Source: Hedera helix (taxonomy: Eukaryota; Streptophyta; Magnoliopsida; Apiales; Araliaceae). Taken from it: a stretch of 64,000 nucleotides of DNA. The notes beneath the pieces are model-generated. The model saw only the letters and a list, made by a program, of their open reading frames with translations. It was not told the DNA's origin and ran no database searches. Each line of letters opens with the position of its first letter. Position 1 is the first letter of the stretch. This document shows positions 11,801 through 22,761 of this stretch, in pieces. The translations under genes and the position numbers were made by a program. Location of the stretch: positions 58,698,792-58,762,791 of the forward strand of contig OX359267.1 of the NCBI GenBank assembly GCA_947179155.2, given 5' to 3'.

Positions 11801-13051
11801 ATAGCAATGCTACGTTTGGATCGAAGGAATGAAATTAAGGTAGGAATGGAATAGAGAAGGTAATGTAATGAGTCATTCCAGAACCCCTGAGGAATTAAAA
11901 TCATTTTGGGAATGACTCATTCAATTCCAGTGAAATGACCAAACACATTTTTTTCATTCCATGGGAAGGAAACATTCCATTACCCCTTTGATTCCTGCAA
12001 CCCAAATGCAGCATTAAGTGATATGAAAAGCAAAACAAATAAGGGCATGGTTGAATGACAAAAGATATTGACCGCCTTCAACGTGTTTGACATAGCATTC
12101 AAACCATAGGTACACCATTCCTACAGAAATCTGCTTATATGTTCAGTTATTCACAGAGATGCCCTGTAACACCACAACAACTAGGGCGGTTGCTGCAAGA
12201 ATCTGGCAATTATCTGTTTGGTTGCTATATGTAACATATATTAACTCGTAAGTCCCCACGCAAAAGAAGAAACCAGAGGCTTAGATCTTCAATAACTAAG
12301 ACTTGCAACAAATTACAATTGCAGCACTAAGAACTACAGAAACAACAATTCAGCTTAAGTAGTTAAATTCACTAAAAGTTGGAGACACTTGTCCGAGATG
12401 ATATTGTTATTGCCGGATCAACCAATACATCTTTTGAACTATGTGAAACAGTACTCGTAATACAATTTGGAAATATATAAAAAAACATTTCTTTCAAATT
12501 TGCGCCTTCATTTCTATTCACTAAAATATACACAGGCACATAACTACTGCTAATTAACCAGCTACATAATGGAAAAACATACATATACAATCAACTAGTT
12601 AAACTCAGATCCGGTCATAACAAAATCTATATATATATAATGAAGAAATAAAAGCGACATACATCATTTAGATAGTATACGTATAGAGAGAGGTGAATAA
12701 CTTACACCAGGGAACACCGAGAGATTCGAAGTCCGATTCGAGTCCGTCCAAGCCGAAGAAGCGCAAGCGAGAATTAAGATCAAAGGAGGAAACAGAAGAG
12801 ACGCATACCAAATCGCGAGAGTGAACGAAGAGAGAGAGAATTACGAGGAGGACGAGAGAGAGAAAGAGAGAAGGCCAAAGGTAACTACCGGTTCCGGGTC
12901 GGGTCAAAAAATTGGATGTCCTCATTGCTAGTGATATGTGCTTCCTAGTTTTAGATTCGTCGTCCTCGACTCCTTCCTCGCTAACCTGCACACCCCTGCG
13001 CGCGGAGAGGGCTCTCTCTAAGATCTTCTGTGTAGGTATGCTCATGCTCAT
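8888..13051 (-). CDS. Conserved membrane-anchored methyltransferase-like protein
   Basis: Four exons on the minus strand: 13051-12706, 11282-10838, 10713-10598 and 9309-8888. Phases join to give 442 aa. Residues about 55-75 form one hydrophobic segment (LWPSLFLSLVLLVILSLF), suggesting a type II signal anchor, probably in the secretory pathway. The downstream domain reads like a Rossmann methyltransferase: a glycine motif in MIESGAFKGHSTWVLRQ, then IVSLSPRHPEKYL, VLIFFDDHQNELKR and HLVFEDNYDTGTGDHYSLRQ. The fold assignment is inference; CmcI-like hydroxylase/methyltransferases are a possible relative. I recognise the sequence as a conserved plant protein but know no established function. The donor of exon 3 could be 3 bases further on (one extra Gly). 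The ATG chosen precedes MSMSIPTQ; a second ATG lies two codons on. Introns 1 and 3 carry MITEs. Confidence 0.85.
10033..10115 (+). repeat. Possible tRNA-derived SINE relic
   Basis: The stretch has a box A-like TGGCCTAGTGG at about 10038 and, some 55 bases later, a box B-like AGATTCAAAT. That is the spacing of a tRNA-type RNA polymerase III promoter, but no cloverleaf closes. It lies inside intron 3 of the methyltransferase-like gene. No poly-A tail or target duplication was found. Confidence 0.3.
10283..10525. mobile_element. MITE, Stowaway-like
   Basis: The two ends are imperfect reverse complements: TATAAGATCAATATTGA at the left, and TCAATAATGATCTTATAA at the right. The body carries CAAAATTGACAT on both arms. 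The same internal sequence occurs in the copy at 60409-60680. It lies in intron 3 of the methyltransferase-like gene. Confidence 0.55.
11805..12015. mobile_element. MITE with ATGCTACGTTTG-type termini
   Basis: The left end AATGCTACGTTTGGATCGAA pairs with the reverse complement of the right end, AATGCTGCATTTGGGTTGCA. The body repeats GGAATGA/TCATTCC motifs in both orientations. It lies in intron 1 of the methyltransferase-like gene and resembles the elements at 30087 and 30517. Confidence 0.65.
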
Positions 13052-14048
13052 ACCTCCCAGGTGATTTTACTCGACTAACGAGAGAGAGACTGTGTTAGCG
13101 TTTGTTTTGAGCTCAGAGCAGACTGGGCTTCTATTTTGGGCTGAGTAATACATTTCCGCCCGGGCTTATATTTTGTTTTGATGTCTTAGATAGATATTAC
13201 CAACTAATAAATACCTAACGGTTTCTAAATGATTTTTCAGGAAATGTGATTTCGAAGTCGACACATTTTTTAATTTTATTTTGGGGGTAAACAAATGAAA
13301 TAATGTGCAAAGCTATCATTATTTTTATTTAGAATTTTTTGAAAATGCCATGCGTTACAATAACAATCCCGATAGAAGAAGTCACCAAAATCTTTAATTT
13401 GAAAATTTTAATATCAAATATGGTGTGCGCTTAATTTTAATAATTTTGCAAGACATATATGCATACATTTCGCCCTGGGAAACATTTATATCTGATTATT
13501 ATTACTGTTATTTGGCTCGCTGCCCCCTTGACAAGGACAGGACCCCTTTAACTTTTTTTTTTTGATGAAAATGTCATTAATAGTCATGTTCAATATTTTC
13601 TCTTAATTTAAATAACTTTCATGAACTTTGGACTTTTTTTCATTTTTATGCTTATTATATATCGTTTCATTTAATTTTATGGTTATCATTTTCATATTAA
13701 TTCAATTAAATGTGATGTAGTTAATCCAATTAATAATGTTTTAAATTTTTGTCCATAAATATTTGTTTGAAATTTTATGGCCAGCCTAGGCATTTTTTAA
13801 TCCTCTTAATTTCTATCTCGTCAGAAATATGAGGGAAATTGCATCTCAAAATTTTAAATATATATAAGAAATTGATATTTTTATAAAAAAAATTAATATT
13901 TTTATAAATTTTTATTCACATAAAAATAAATTTTATTTATTATTCATATAAATAAAATCTTTTAAAAATATCAATTTTTTTTTTAGAGACGTATTGAAAT
14001 AGAGGCTACCCCTCTCCTCAACAATTTCTTAAGAAGCCTTTCTCTTAA
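13052..14048. other. Intergenic DNA, divergent promoters
   Basis: The region between the minus-strand methyltransferase-like gene and the plus-strand WD40 pseudogene. The part near 13052-13150 is GA-rich, as a 5' UTR might be. The remainder is AT-rich with an imperfect A/T-rich inverted repeat near 13850-13980. No gene is seen. Confidence 0.5.
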
Positions 14049-16817
14049 AGAAGACTTGGACTTGAAGAATCTCCTCCATCTTTGCTCACGCCGCCTCGAC
14101 TAAGCTCCCCTTCTCTCTCCTCCACCTCTTGCTTCCACGGTAGCAACTCCCAACCTTCTTCCCCCCGCCTCGTCCTTTCATCAAATAACGGTACCACCTA
14201 CACCTACAGATGCATCTCTTCGGTCCTCAAGAAGGACGGCCAGATCTTGTCCACGGCCACATCTAACGGCCTACTCTACACCGGCTCCCAAGTCAATGTT
14301 GTTCGGATTTGGAAGCTTCAGGAATTCAGTGAGTGCGGTCAGCAGAAGAGCAAGGCCAAGATGGTAGTTGCACTTGAGGTGTCCAATGATAGGGTATATG
14401 CCGACTGCAACATTCAGGTCTGGTGTCGCCGGACTTGGGAAGGTGTCAGTAAACACGTCCGCTTGGCCACCATACCAAAGACGGGAAGCTATGTTTGGGC
14501 CTACATCTCCGGCAAGGATAAAATGGTAATGTTATCAATTTGACTATCACCATGCTACACACATATATATTCAATTTGCATTAATTTTGTCTACTTACAA
14601 AGTGTTCCTCCCAATTATCATTAAATTTCAATTACGTTAGAAAATAATAGAAACAAATTTATTATTTAAAAAACTCAATTGAAACTTTTTATCACTTCAA
14701 AAGTTAAATTAAAATATGACAATTTGAACGGACACTTTTCCAATTAAGTCATTAAATTACGTTATGAACCATGCATCTTTTTTATGCTTGGATATCTATG
14801 AGTATGTAAGTGAGATTATTTGATGCTCCTGAATAAATAAATAATATGTTCTTCCTTTTATATATTTGTGAGGTTCGTCTATGATGGAGTATGTTTATGA
14901 TAAAGTCTACAGATATATAAGAGAAGAAATATATTAGTTACTTGCTCCAAAAATATAAAATAATTTTTTGAGTAAATAGAGACCATATATATCTTTTATG
15001 TGGACAAGAATATAGTCATATATATGGACTAGTGGCATTCATCTCTGTTAGTTCAATACTTCAATTAATGGACAGTCACGTATAGAGTTTCCCAATGTCA
15101 ACTGTTTTACTAATTAACATGACCGACAATAATCTTTATTAATTTTTTAATATACTCCTATCTTGCAATAAGCTAGCCAATAATTATGGCGGTTTAACCA
15201 ATTAATTAGGTCATCTTGTTTGGTGGAGTGCATGTAATGGTTGTTTAATTTGTGAAAGTTAAAGTTAGTTTGTTATTTTTGAAAAAGCCGAAAATATGAC
15301 TGAAAATATATGAAGCCTAACCGCCTGAATAAGATAATTGAAAAGATGAAAGGAAGAATATATGTGGCAGGCATGTGGCAAGTATTTTTCACGTACTGTG
15401 GTGAAAGAAAAACTCATTAATTGAAGTCATTACTCGTATAAAAACTCAGCTTTCTCATCTACTCCTATTGAATGTGAAATTTATATATAGTACTCCTATT
15501 TATTTATTTGGGTAGCTGAATATCTTTATATCAAACTTTGAAATGTATTATTGAAATGAATGCTCTTCAAGAATTAATAAATTAATCTGTCCTAAAGAGA
15601 ATATATATAATTAAAGGTGCACCCAGTATTTCTGTAAATTAATCTTACTCCTTTTCTTTATAGAAAGCCCTTTAATAATTCGTTTCATGCCTAGTAATGT
15701 AGTCACACCTATTTCGCATTAGAACATAAGCATGCATGCATTTATGCACGTACGCATATTCGTTACGCTTACCGCATCCTTATATAGCGTTTTAATTTTC
15801 TGTCTTGTATGTTATACTCCATTTGTCGTAAAAAAATATCTCATTTGAATATGATATTAATTAAAATTCATAATTATGACGTGAATATATTTTAAAGTTT
15901 TGAAATAACATTTTTGTACTTACTTGACCATATTTTTAAGTATTTTACAATATTATCTATTGCATAAATTAGAATTATGTAACTGTTTATTAGTTTTAAA
16001 ATTTTGTAAATTGACTTCGAAAAAATATTAAAATGTGAATTTTTTGTGAAATGGAGAATAATAAGTTTGTTTTACTATATAGTAAATTTTAGTGATTAGT
16101 AGCATTGCTCTAAGTGCAACAGATGAAACATATGGGTCCAATATCATCACTGGCAATCAATGTATCAGATGACATTCTTTACTCAGTTTCCCTAGATAAA
16201 ACAGTCAAAGTATGGCGAATCTCAGACCTCAAATGCATCGAGACCATCCAAGCCCGTCCAGCGCCCATCAATGCCTTCGTGGTGGCGGATGACGGAGTAC
16301 TCTACACCGCCTCCGATGATGCCACAGTGAGAGTGTGGCGCCGCAACTTTTGTAGAGGGGACCGGCCGGCGCCACGCGCTCACCGTGACGTTACCGGCCA
16401 AATACTCACTGGTGAAGACCCTAACCTTAAACCCTGACGGTGGGGTACTGTATGGTGGGTGCACAGATGGTTACGTCCACTATTGGCTAAGGGGTTGGTT
16501 TTCTGGACAATTGCAATATGGTGGTCCACTCCAGGGTCACGCCCATGCTGTAATGTGCTTGACCACGGTGGGTAATTTTGTTGAGAGTGGTTCGGCTGAC
16601 TCAACGAGTAGGGTGTGGGCTAGAGAGCAAGATGGTCAGCACACATGTTTGGCAATCCTGGAAGGTCATAGGGGACCAATCAGGAGGGTGGCGGCGTTCC
16701 CGGGTCGGGGGGATGGATCATGAGGGTGATCAGGATGGGTGCACAGTTTGCACTGGTAGTCTGGATGGAGTCCTTAAAGTGTGGCGTGTCAGGCAGCATC
16801 GCCAACTTGGACTCTAA
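14049..16817 (+). pseudogene. WD40-repeat protein pseudogene, JINGUBANG-like
   Basis: Two exon remnants, about 14049-14526 and 16123-16817, are separated by a GT-AG intron. Together they encode WD40 blades such as RCISSVLKKDGQILSTATSN, DILYSVSLDKTVKVWRI, VLYTASDDATVRVWRR and CTGSLDGVLKVWRV, in the order of the plant JINGUBANG family (from memory). Signs of decay are visible. No ATG lies in frame between the upstream stop at 14046 and the first blades. The frame shifts near 16362-16372, where 1 or 4 extra bases separate DRP from HALTVTLP. It shifts again near 16700-16720. Blade 2 also appears shortened at VYADCNIQVW. A functional reading would need an unseen upstream exon and two sequence errors, so a pseudogene is much more likely. 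Confidence 0.82.
15818..16065. mobile_element. Stowaway-like MITE in the WD40 intron
   Basis: The left end ACTCCATTTGTCGTAAAAAA and the right end TTTTTTGTGAAATGGAGAAT are imperfect reverse complements, and the interior is AT-rich. The ACTCC-type terminus is the plant Stowaway signature. Confidence 0.45.
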
Positions 16818-17334
16818 CCAAATTGGGTCTTAAATTAGTATTGAGGTGCATGTATATGTCATTTATCCAGCAGTGATTCGACTTATAGAAACTATATTAC
16901 GAATTGTTGCACTTGATCACATACTACCGACTCTCAGAAAAAGAAAAATGATATAAATGTCCGACAAATTTGTGGAACTCTAATCGATAAAGATTGAATT
17001 TGTGAAATGTCAATATTTAATATAGACTAAAAAAAATCTCCACTTTCATCCCTCAATTTAAAAATATCGAAAGTTTACATTAGGTAATTCCATACTTCCA
17101 TTACATGTATAGAAATCCATTATTCAAATAGTAGTAGCATTTTAACAGAATATATTTCAAATAAAGAAGGGACATTAACAACAGAAAAGTGTTGGAATAT
17201 ACTAACGAGGAGTTGTTGCTGGTGTCTGGTGAATTGGTTGGTTGGGGACGGAAGGTGAAGGTGAGCCAATAAATAAGCAGGCAGCAACAAACGCCAGAAA
17301 TTAATTAACTCGGTAATTGTGGGAAGCTAGCTGG
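16818..17334. other. Intergenic DNA
   Basis: AT-rich sequence with no coding signal; presumably the decayed 3' region of the WD40 pseudogene. Confidence 0.4.
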
Positions 17335-17577
17335 CTAGGTTCTCAAATTAATCCGGTGTACAATAGAGTGTTGATTTTGTGGTTGCATCTCCACGCCACT
17401 GTCAGAATTACTGTGGTCAGTGCTGTCACCTGCGGACGATTGATTCAACGTTAAACGATAAACAATGTAACAAAGTAGACGTAAAGCCACTACTGTGCCT
17501 ATGATCGCGGAAGCAGTTATCACAAAAGATTCAAATGAAGAAATTCTACACCCGAATATCATCCCTAAGCACACCAT
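17335..17577 (-). CDS. Possible small single-pass membrane protein
   Basis: An intact ATG-to-stop frame of 80 aa, not recognised as any family. Residues about 17-41 are hydrophobic (FVITASAIIGTVVALRLLCY), followed by a polar, Ser/Asp/Gln-rich tail. That is the layout of a type III or tail-proximal membrane peptide. On the minus strand, an (AT)n tract that could serve as a TATA region lies about 40 bases upstream of the ATG. No homologue comes to mind and chance is a real alternative for a frame this short. Confidence 0.3.
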   Translation of the reverse strand: MVCLGMIFGCRISSFESFVITASAIIGTVVALRLLCYIVYRLTLNQSSAGDSTDHSNSDSGVEMQPQNQHSIVHRINLRT

Positions 17578-19525
17578 CCTTTAATTCATTAGCTAGCTAG
17601 CTGAGGATCCATCGATATATATATATATATGCATTAAACAAGTTATCTTCATTTGAATCTTAGCAAGTGACAGGGGTTTTTTCTTTTCTCCCCATTGGTA
17701 GATCTGCTCCGTTTCCTTATCATATAATTGCTGTATTCGTGCATATCAAGCATGGAATCGTAGCTGTTGCAAGCAAAGTATATAAATTAATTTATATACA
17801 CACACATATACAAAAGGATTATATGTAAAATTCTCCCCAAGTCTTCACTCACTTTGGCAATGCGTTCCATAGTTTTTTTTTTTTTAATAATGGTCTCTTT
17901 CGTCTACCAATATTTTGCCATTATATTAGAAATTTTTTATACGTTAAATTATTGATGTGCACATCTTTGTGTATTTAATCAGTCCTCCTACTAATATAAT
18001 AAGTGGCGCTTTTGAGCTACCGATATCATTCATGAATTTATGTCGCAATATTTTTATTTTTCTTTTTGCCTATAATAATTTTAGCTATATCATTATTTTA
18101 TATTTTTTATATTAATTTTTTTTATTTAATCTTCTAAATTTTATAAAAAATTTATTTTATCTCATATAATTTATTCACACACGCCGTGTACCCTACCGGG
18201 TGTTAGTTTTACGTAATAAGAATTATTGTCAAAATCGCGGATCGACTTTAAGCCCAGAAACACAGCCTCAACTATACTCCATGAGACCAACAAAATAAGA
18301 AGTAGAAAACCTCGTCAATTCTACAGATCGAACAACCATTAAACAACTAATACCTCATTTGGGCCAACACTCTTACACACCCAAGAAACAATACAAACTC
18401 TAACAACTAACTCGACTAAGAGTATATTAGAGATTGATTTAAAAATGTGATTAGTGATTTTGATTAATATTTTTATTTATAATTAATTTTAAAAAAGTAG
18501 TTTATATATGATAAATTAAAAGCATTTAAACTAGTAAGAAGTCAAAAATGTTGGTAATAAAAAATTTGTTAATTACTTATTTCAATGTAAATTATTAAAA
18601 AGAATGTTTGAAAAATAAAAATGTGTAATAAATAAAATTATTAAAATAAATAAAAATAAATTTATAATATACTCGGTCAATCCAACCAAATTCGCACCTT
18701 GTCCATTAATCCTCGCATCCAATGTTTTCCGACACAATGATTTCATAAGTCATAATTTTACCAATTAAACAAGAAAACCGTGTGTACATAACTGCATATC
18801 ATATTAATTACAATTACAATTAAGTTGTCTAAGTAACATATACTTATTTCACAATCCACATTTCACAAGCTATGCTGTACTTATCATTTATTTGATCACC
18901 TTCGAGACATTTCCACACATGCATGTGAGTGACAGTTAGGATTTGCATTACAAACTTTGACTAGTCCTTTTACACTTATTTTTTTTATTTTTATATTAGT
19001 ATATAAAACAAATAAATGTAATCACACTCATTAATTTTATATATAGATAAAAAAAAAAGTAAAAAAAAAAAAAATCTAGAATTTTCTAACTTTGACTGAA
19101 TATGTGTGGAACTCTCTATACCTACGTATTCCCTTTTATCTTCCCAAATATATATGAATAATATTAGATAATTGGAAAAAGTTTGTCTAATTTATTTAAA
19201 TAAAGAATTGATGGACTATTAATATTTTATTTAAATAAATCAGATATCATTTGTCTAGCTACTTAATAATACTCAATTTTATATACACTCGAGTCTCATG
19301 ACCTATATATAATTTAATAAGGTAACCCCCGGCTACTACATATATCTGTGAAATACTATCAAGTATATATATAGATGTGTAACACTAAAAGGCTATTTGT
19401 ATTCTCTCTGAAACCTTCATTCTCTCATCTTCTAGCTATCTATATATAGTTTCTATATATTATTTAATTAATTAATTTATTAGTTCTAACTAGCTAGCTT
19501 TAAAATTCGATCTCTTGTGCTAAAA
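17578..19525. other. AT-rich intergenic DNA
   Basis: No gene is supported. It contains TA-rich tracts near 17610-17630 and 19320-19480. The last 200 bases probably include the former promoter and leader of the TIP pseudogene. Confidence 0.45.
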
Positions 19526-20853
19526 ATGGCTGCAATTGCCTTGGGACTGTGTGATGATTCATTTAGTTTATTAGCTCTATCTAGCCGAATTCATCTCCAC
19601 CTTGCTCTTTGTCTTCGCTGGAGTTGGCTGCGCGATAGCTTCTAGTGATTCTATTTATCTTTTTATTTCTGTTCTTCAAAATTAAACCACCATCAGCTAT
19701 ACCTATATATATTACTACTATATATATATATATTAACAACACTAGTTCTAGAATACTACTACAATGTATGTGCGTGTCTCATCCGCATGCATTAATACAG
19801 TGTTATTGGTCAATTGGTATATAGATATACTAGTAATATGGCATGCACGGCTAGCTGTGACAAACATATATAGTACCACACGATATGGTAAATTGATATG
19901 TAGATATATTTTGATCATGCTGATTACAATTATTTATTTATTTTAATTCTTTTTGGTATTCCTGTCTTGACAGACAAGGTGACTTCAGGTGCTGCTCTTG
20001 ATCCATCCAGGCTGATGCATTCGGGCTCGTGGCTGTTGCCATTTGCCACGGATTTGCTCTCTTTGTAGCAGTTTCTGTTGGAGCCAATATCTCCGGTGGC
20101 CATGTTAACCCTGTAGTCACCTTTGGATTGGCTCTTGGTGGTCAAATCACCCTTCTTAATTACTGGCATTTTCTATTGGATTGCTCAACTTCTAGGCTCC
20201 ATTGTTGCATGCTACCTTCTCAAAGTTGTCACCAGAGGAGGCTTCAGGCTTGGTAAGTTTATTTATGACATATATACACATCTGCGTAGTGCACAGTCAG
20301 TTGTGTATATACATTTATATATATATATGTATAAATTCATTTTTATTCCATGCACTAGCTACCAAGTGGAACCTAGCTAGCTATTTTTAAATTTTGGCCA
20401 GACAAAATTAAATATTATGCTTTCTTAATTTTGTATGACTATTTTAATTTAATTTGAAGGCCATTCAGATCCACGGTGTTGTCTCCGTTATTGGAGCTAT
20501 TGAAGGAGTTGTTTCCATGGGCGAAGTCAAGAATTTTAATTGGATTGGACTAAGAAATACACTTGAACAATTGAGTTGGACTGGTTAAGGCTATTCCAAT
20601 TTATTTACTTTCAACGACATAGTTATATAGTATATCTAGTAAAAAAAAATTTTGGACTTAGGCTACAACCCTCAAAGCCTACTAATGGCTCCACCCCAGG
20701 TTTTTGAGATCATTATCACTTTTACTTTGGGTTTGTTGTGCCACAGCAGCTGACCCAAAGAAGGGCACACTGGGCACAATTGCTCCCAGTGCTATTGGTT
20801 TAATTGTAGGTGCCAATATATTGGCTGCCGGCCCATTCTCTGGCAGATTTAAT
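19526..20853 (+). pseudogene. Tonoplast aquaporin pseudogene, TIP2 type
   Basis: Three exon remnants match a TIP2 (delta-TIP) water channel in order: 19526-19643, 19974-20252 and 20460-20853. Recognisable pieces are the start MAAIALG.CDDSFSL, GFALFVAVSVGANISGGHVN, GALALGGQIT-like sequence, YWIAQLLGSIVACYLL, IGAIEGVV and ADPKKGTLGTIAP. Exon 1 shifts frame near 19580 before the AEFIST motif. Exon 2 shifts near 20025 and again near 20160. The first NPA motif reads NPV. Exon 3 is split by an inserted element at about 20519-20701 and its ITFALVYTVY helix is damaged. The gene ends just after GPFSG, before the second NPA motif and the last helix. It cannot encode a channel. Confidence 0.88.
20519..20701. 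mobile_element. Short insertion inside TIP pseudogene exon 3
   Basis: About 180 bases interrupt the coding sequence between GVVSM and the EIIIT motif. The ends GGGCGAAGTCAAGAATTTTA and the reverse complement of CTAATGGCTCCACCCC look like diverged copies of one GGGGCGGAGCCA-type terminal inverted repeat, seen on many short plant elements. The exact borders and target duplication could not be fixed. Confidence 0.45.
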
Positions 20854-21217
20854 GTAACAAACAACTCTTTTCTTGTGCTTTAGATTTTCAAATCACAACT
20901 TAGACGGAAACGATACAAATGAAAAATTATACCCGTTTGAGTTGTTCCTTCTCTTTTTTTGTACGCGGGCTCAGTATCACCTTCCCTTCAACAACCTATC
21001 ATAATTAATCATTATATAAACACAAGCAAGTGTAATGGCATCAGTACTACCACCAATGCAGTTTGTTTTTTGTCAGTTACATCACTACAATTTTTGACCT
21101 TCGCATTGGGTTAATTTCATGCATTATCTAAAGGTACTATAGCAGAGTTAGTTGCTGAACATAAAGTACATCAAATGTTCCTCAAAAAAGGAAAAAAGTA
21201 GCTGTTAAAACGGATTG
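20854..21217. other. Intergenic DNA between two pseudogenes
   Basis: No coding signal. The missing last part of the TIP gene (plus strand) and the missing 3' exons of the PNSB3 gene (minus strand) would both be expected here and neither is found. Confidence 0.45.
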
Positions 21218-21300
21218 GTCACCTCAACTATGCATGTGCCACAAATTCCTCTTCCACCACTATTTAGCAAAGGTCTACCCTGAAATTACAAAATGCAGAA

Positions 21301-21302
<2 letters not shown>

Positions 21303-21348
<46 letters not shown>
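21303..21348. repeat. (TA)n microsatellite
   Basis: About 23 uninterrupted TA units in the second intron of the PNSB3 pseudogene. Confidence 0.9.
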
Positions 21349-21352
<4 letters not shown>

Positions 21353-21681
21353 CTAGCAAGCTGATCTTATACCGTCTATTTAAAAATTAAACGGTGTAAA
21401 AGAAAAAAAAACAACGTCATTGGCCCAGCTGCGAATGACTCACCCGCTACTCAATGGCTGGGCCAACATCATCATTTTTTTTTGTTTCAATCGTTACTCT
21501 TAATAGCAACTCGGCCAAAAAAAATTCTGGTATCCCTCTCCTCCGCCACTGCTTCCCCGCCTCACTGCTGCCATCATACTTCCAAGTCTACCAAGTTACA
21601 CATTCATTAACGACGTCAGTTTTTTTTTTCTTTTGCACCATTAGTTCTCCATATATATGGACGGTATATATATATATATAG

Positions 21682-22174
21682 GGGAATGATTCATATTAAA
21701 TGGTTGTTATGGACATTATTTTAGCAAATACATCTTATACCATTCATAAGTAGATTTAATAGCCCAAAATATAGACTTTTTCCCCTGCTGCTAGAAAAAA
21801 GTGACGAAATTGCCATTACTCCTTCTGGTGGGAGGAAAGAAAAGTTCAACCGCTACTCCTTCTGGCGATCGACATCGACTGCCGTTAGCTGATATCTGCC
21901 GATGTATGCAGGCATCAATCGATGTCTGTCGATGCATGCAGGCATCAGTCGATGTCTGCTAATGCATGTCGATATCTACCTCTAGAAGGAATAGCGGTTG
22001 GGCTTGCTAGACCTGTTGCCAAAAGAAGTAACGACATCTCAAGTCTGCCGTCACTCCTTCTAGTGGCAGGGGAAATAAAGTTTCTATTTTGAGCCGGTAG
22101 ATCTACTTATAAAATGTTTAAAATATATTTGTTAGAATAGTACTTATAACAACCATTTGTTATAAATCATTCTA
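21682..22174. mobile_element. 493-bp foldback MITE inserted at TA
   Basis: The left arm begins GGAATGATTCATATTAAATG and the right arm is its imperfect reverse complement ending CATTTGTTATAAATCATTC. Homology between the arms continues inwards for more than 150 bases. Both flanks are TA repeats, so a TA or TA-rich target is likely. The middle (about 21880-21985) holds several diverged copies of GATGTCTGC.GATGCATGCA with ATCGATG motifs. Confidence 0.75.
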
Positions 22175-22761
22175 ATATATATATTACTCGGTTTTATTTC
22201 TTTACACGTGCTTTAAGGAGTGAGATGGGCAATAGATAAAATTATTATCGCATTCAATACTGGCTAATGATACTCTCTTTTAATTAAAAAAAAAAATGTT
22301 AAAAAGAACACTTGATATTTAGCTAATTAATTAAAATCGAATGTGAGAAATGAAGGAGCTTACATATGGTCCATACAACTCAATATTAGAATCCAGCATA
22401 AATTTATATCCCCAACTTTCTGCCCTCCAGAAGCGCTGCGAAAGTGCATGTCCGGTGTTCTTCCATCAGGAAGCAAAACAGACAGACAAATTAACTCGTA
22501 CATATTTTGATATACTAAACTAATTAATTTTGAACACAAAATAAGGCTCTTCTTTTTCTTAATTAGACTTACACCGACAAATGCAAATTTGACTGAAGGG
22601 GGATCTTCTGCAGATTGATCTGTTTGGTTCGAATTCTCTGGTATAGTTCCAACAGCTCTGATTTTCCCTCTGGAGAAGCAAACAGATTTAGAGACTGTAA
22701 GCGAATTATGTTTATTTGGGGTAATACCAGCTAGCTTTGTTCGAGACTGAAAAAGAAGCAT

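Larger units (their letters stand above)
21218..22761 (-). pseudogene. PNSB3/NDF4 pseudogene (chloroplast NDH 2Fe-2S-like subunit)
   Basis: The intact family is a nuclear-encoded, chloroplast-targeted ferredoxin-like subunit of the photosynthetic NDH complex. Exon 1 (22761-22573) encodes a transit-peptide-like N-terminus and then EDPPSVKFAFVG, followed by a good GTAAGT donor. Exon 2 (about 22490-22367) encodes SVLLPDG.TPDMHFRSASGG, then loses frame before LDSNIELYGPY because of about 4-5 extra bases. It also has a 3-base insertion (Arg) after PDG. Exon 3 (21279-21218) encodes GRPLLNSGGRGICGTCIVEV. The first iron-sulphur Cys of the family CGGGGTCGTC motif is Ser here. The C-terminal exon is absent. 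A 490-bp MITE and a TA tract sit in intron 2. Confidence 0.8.
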
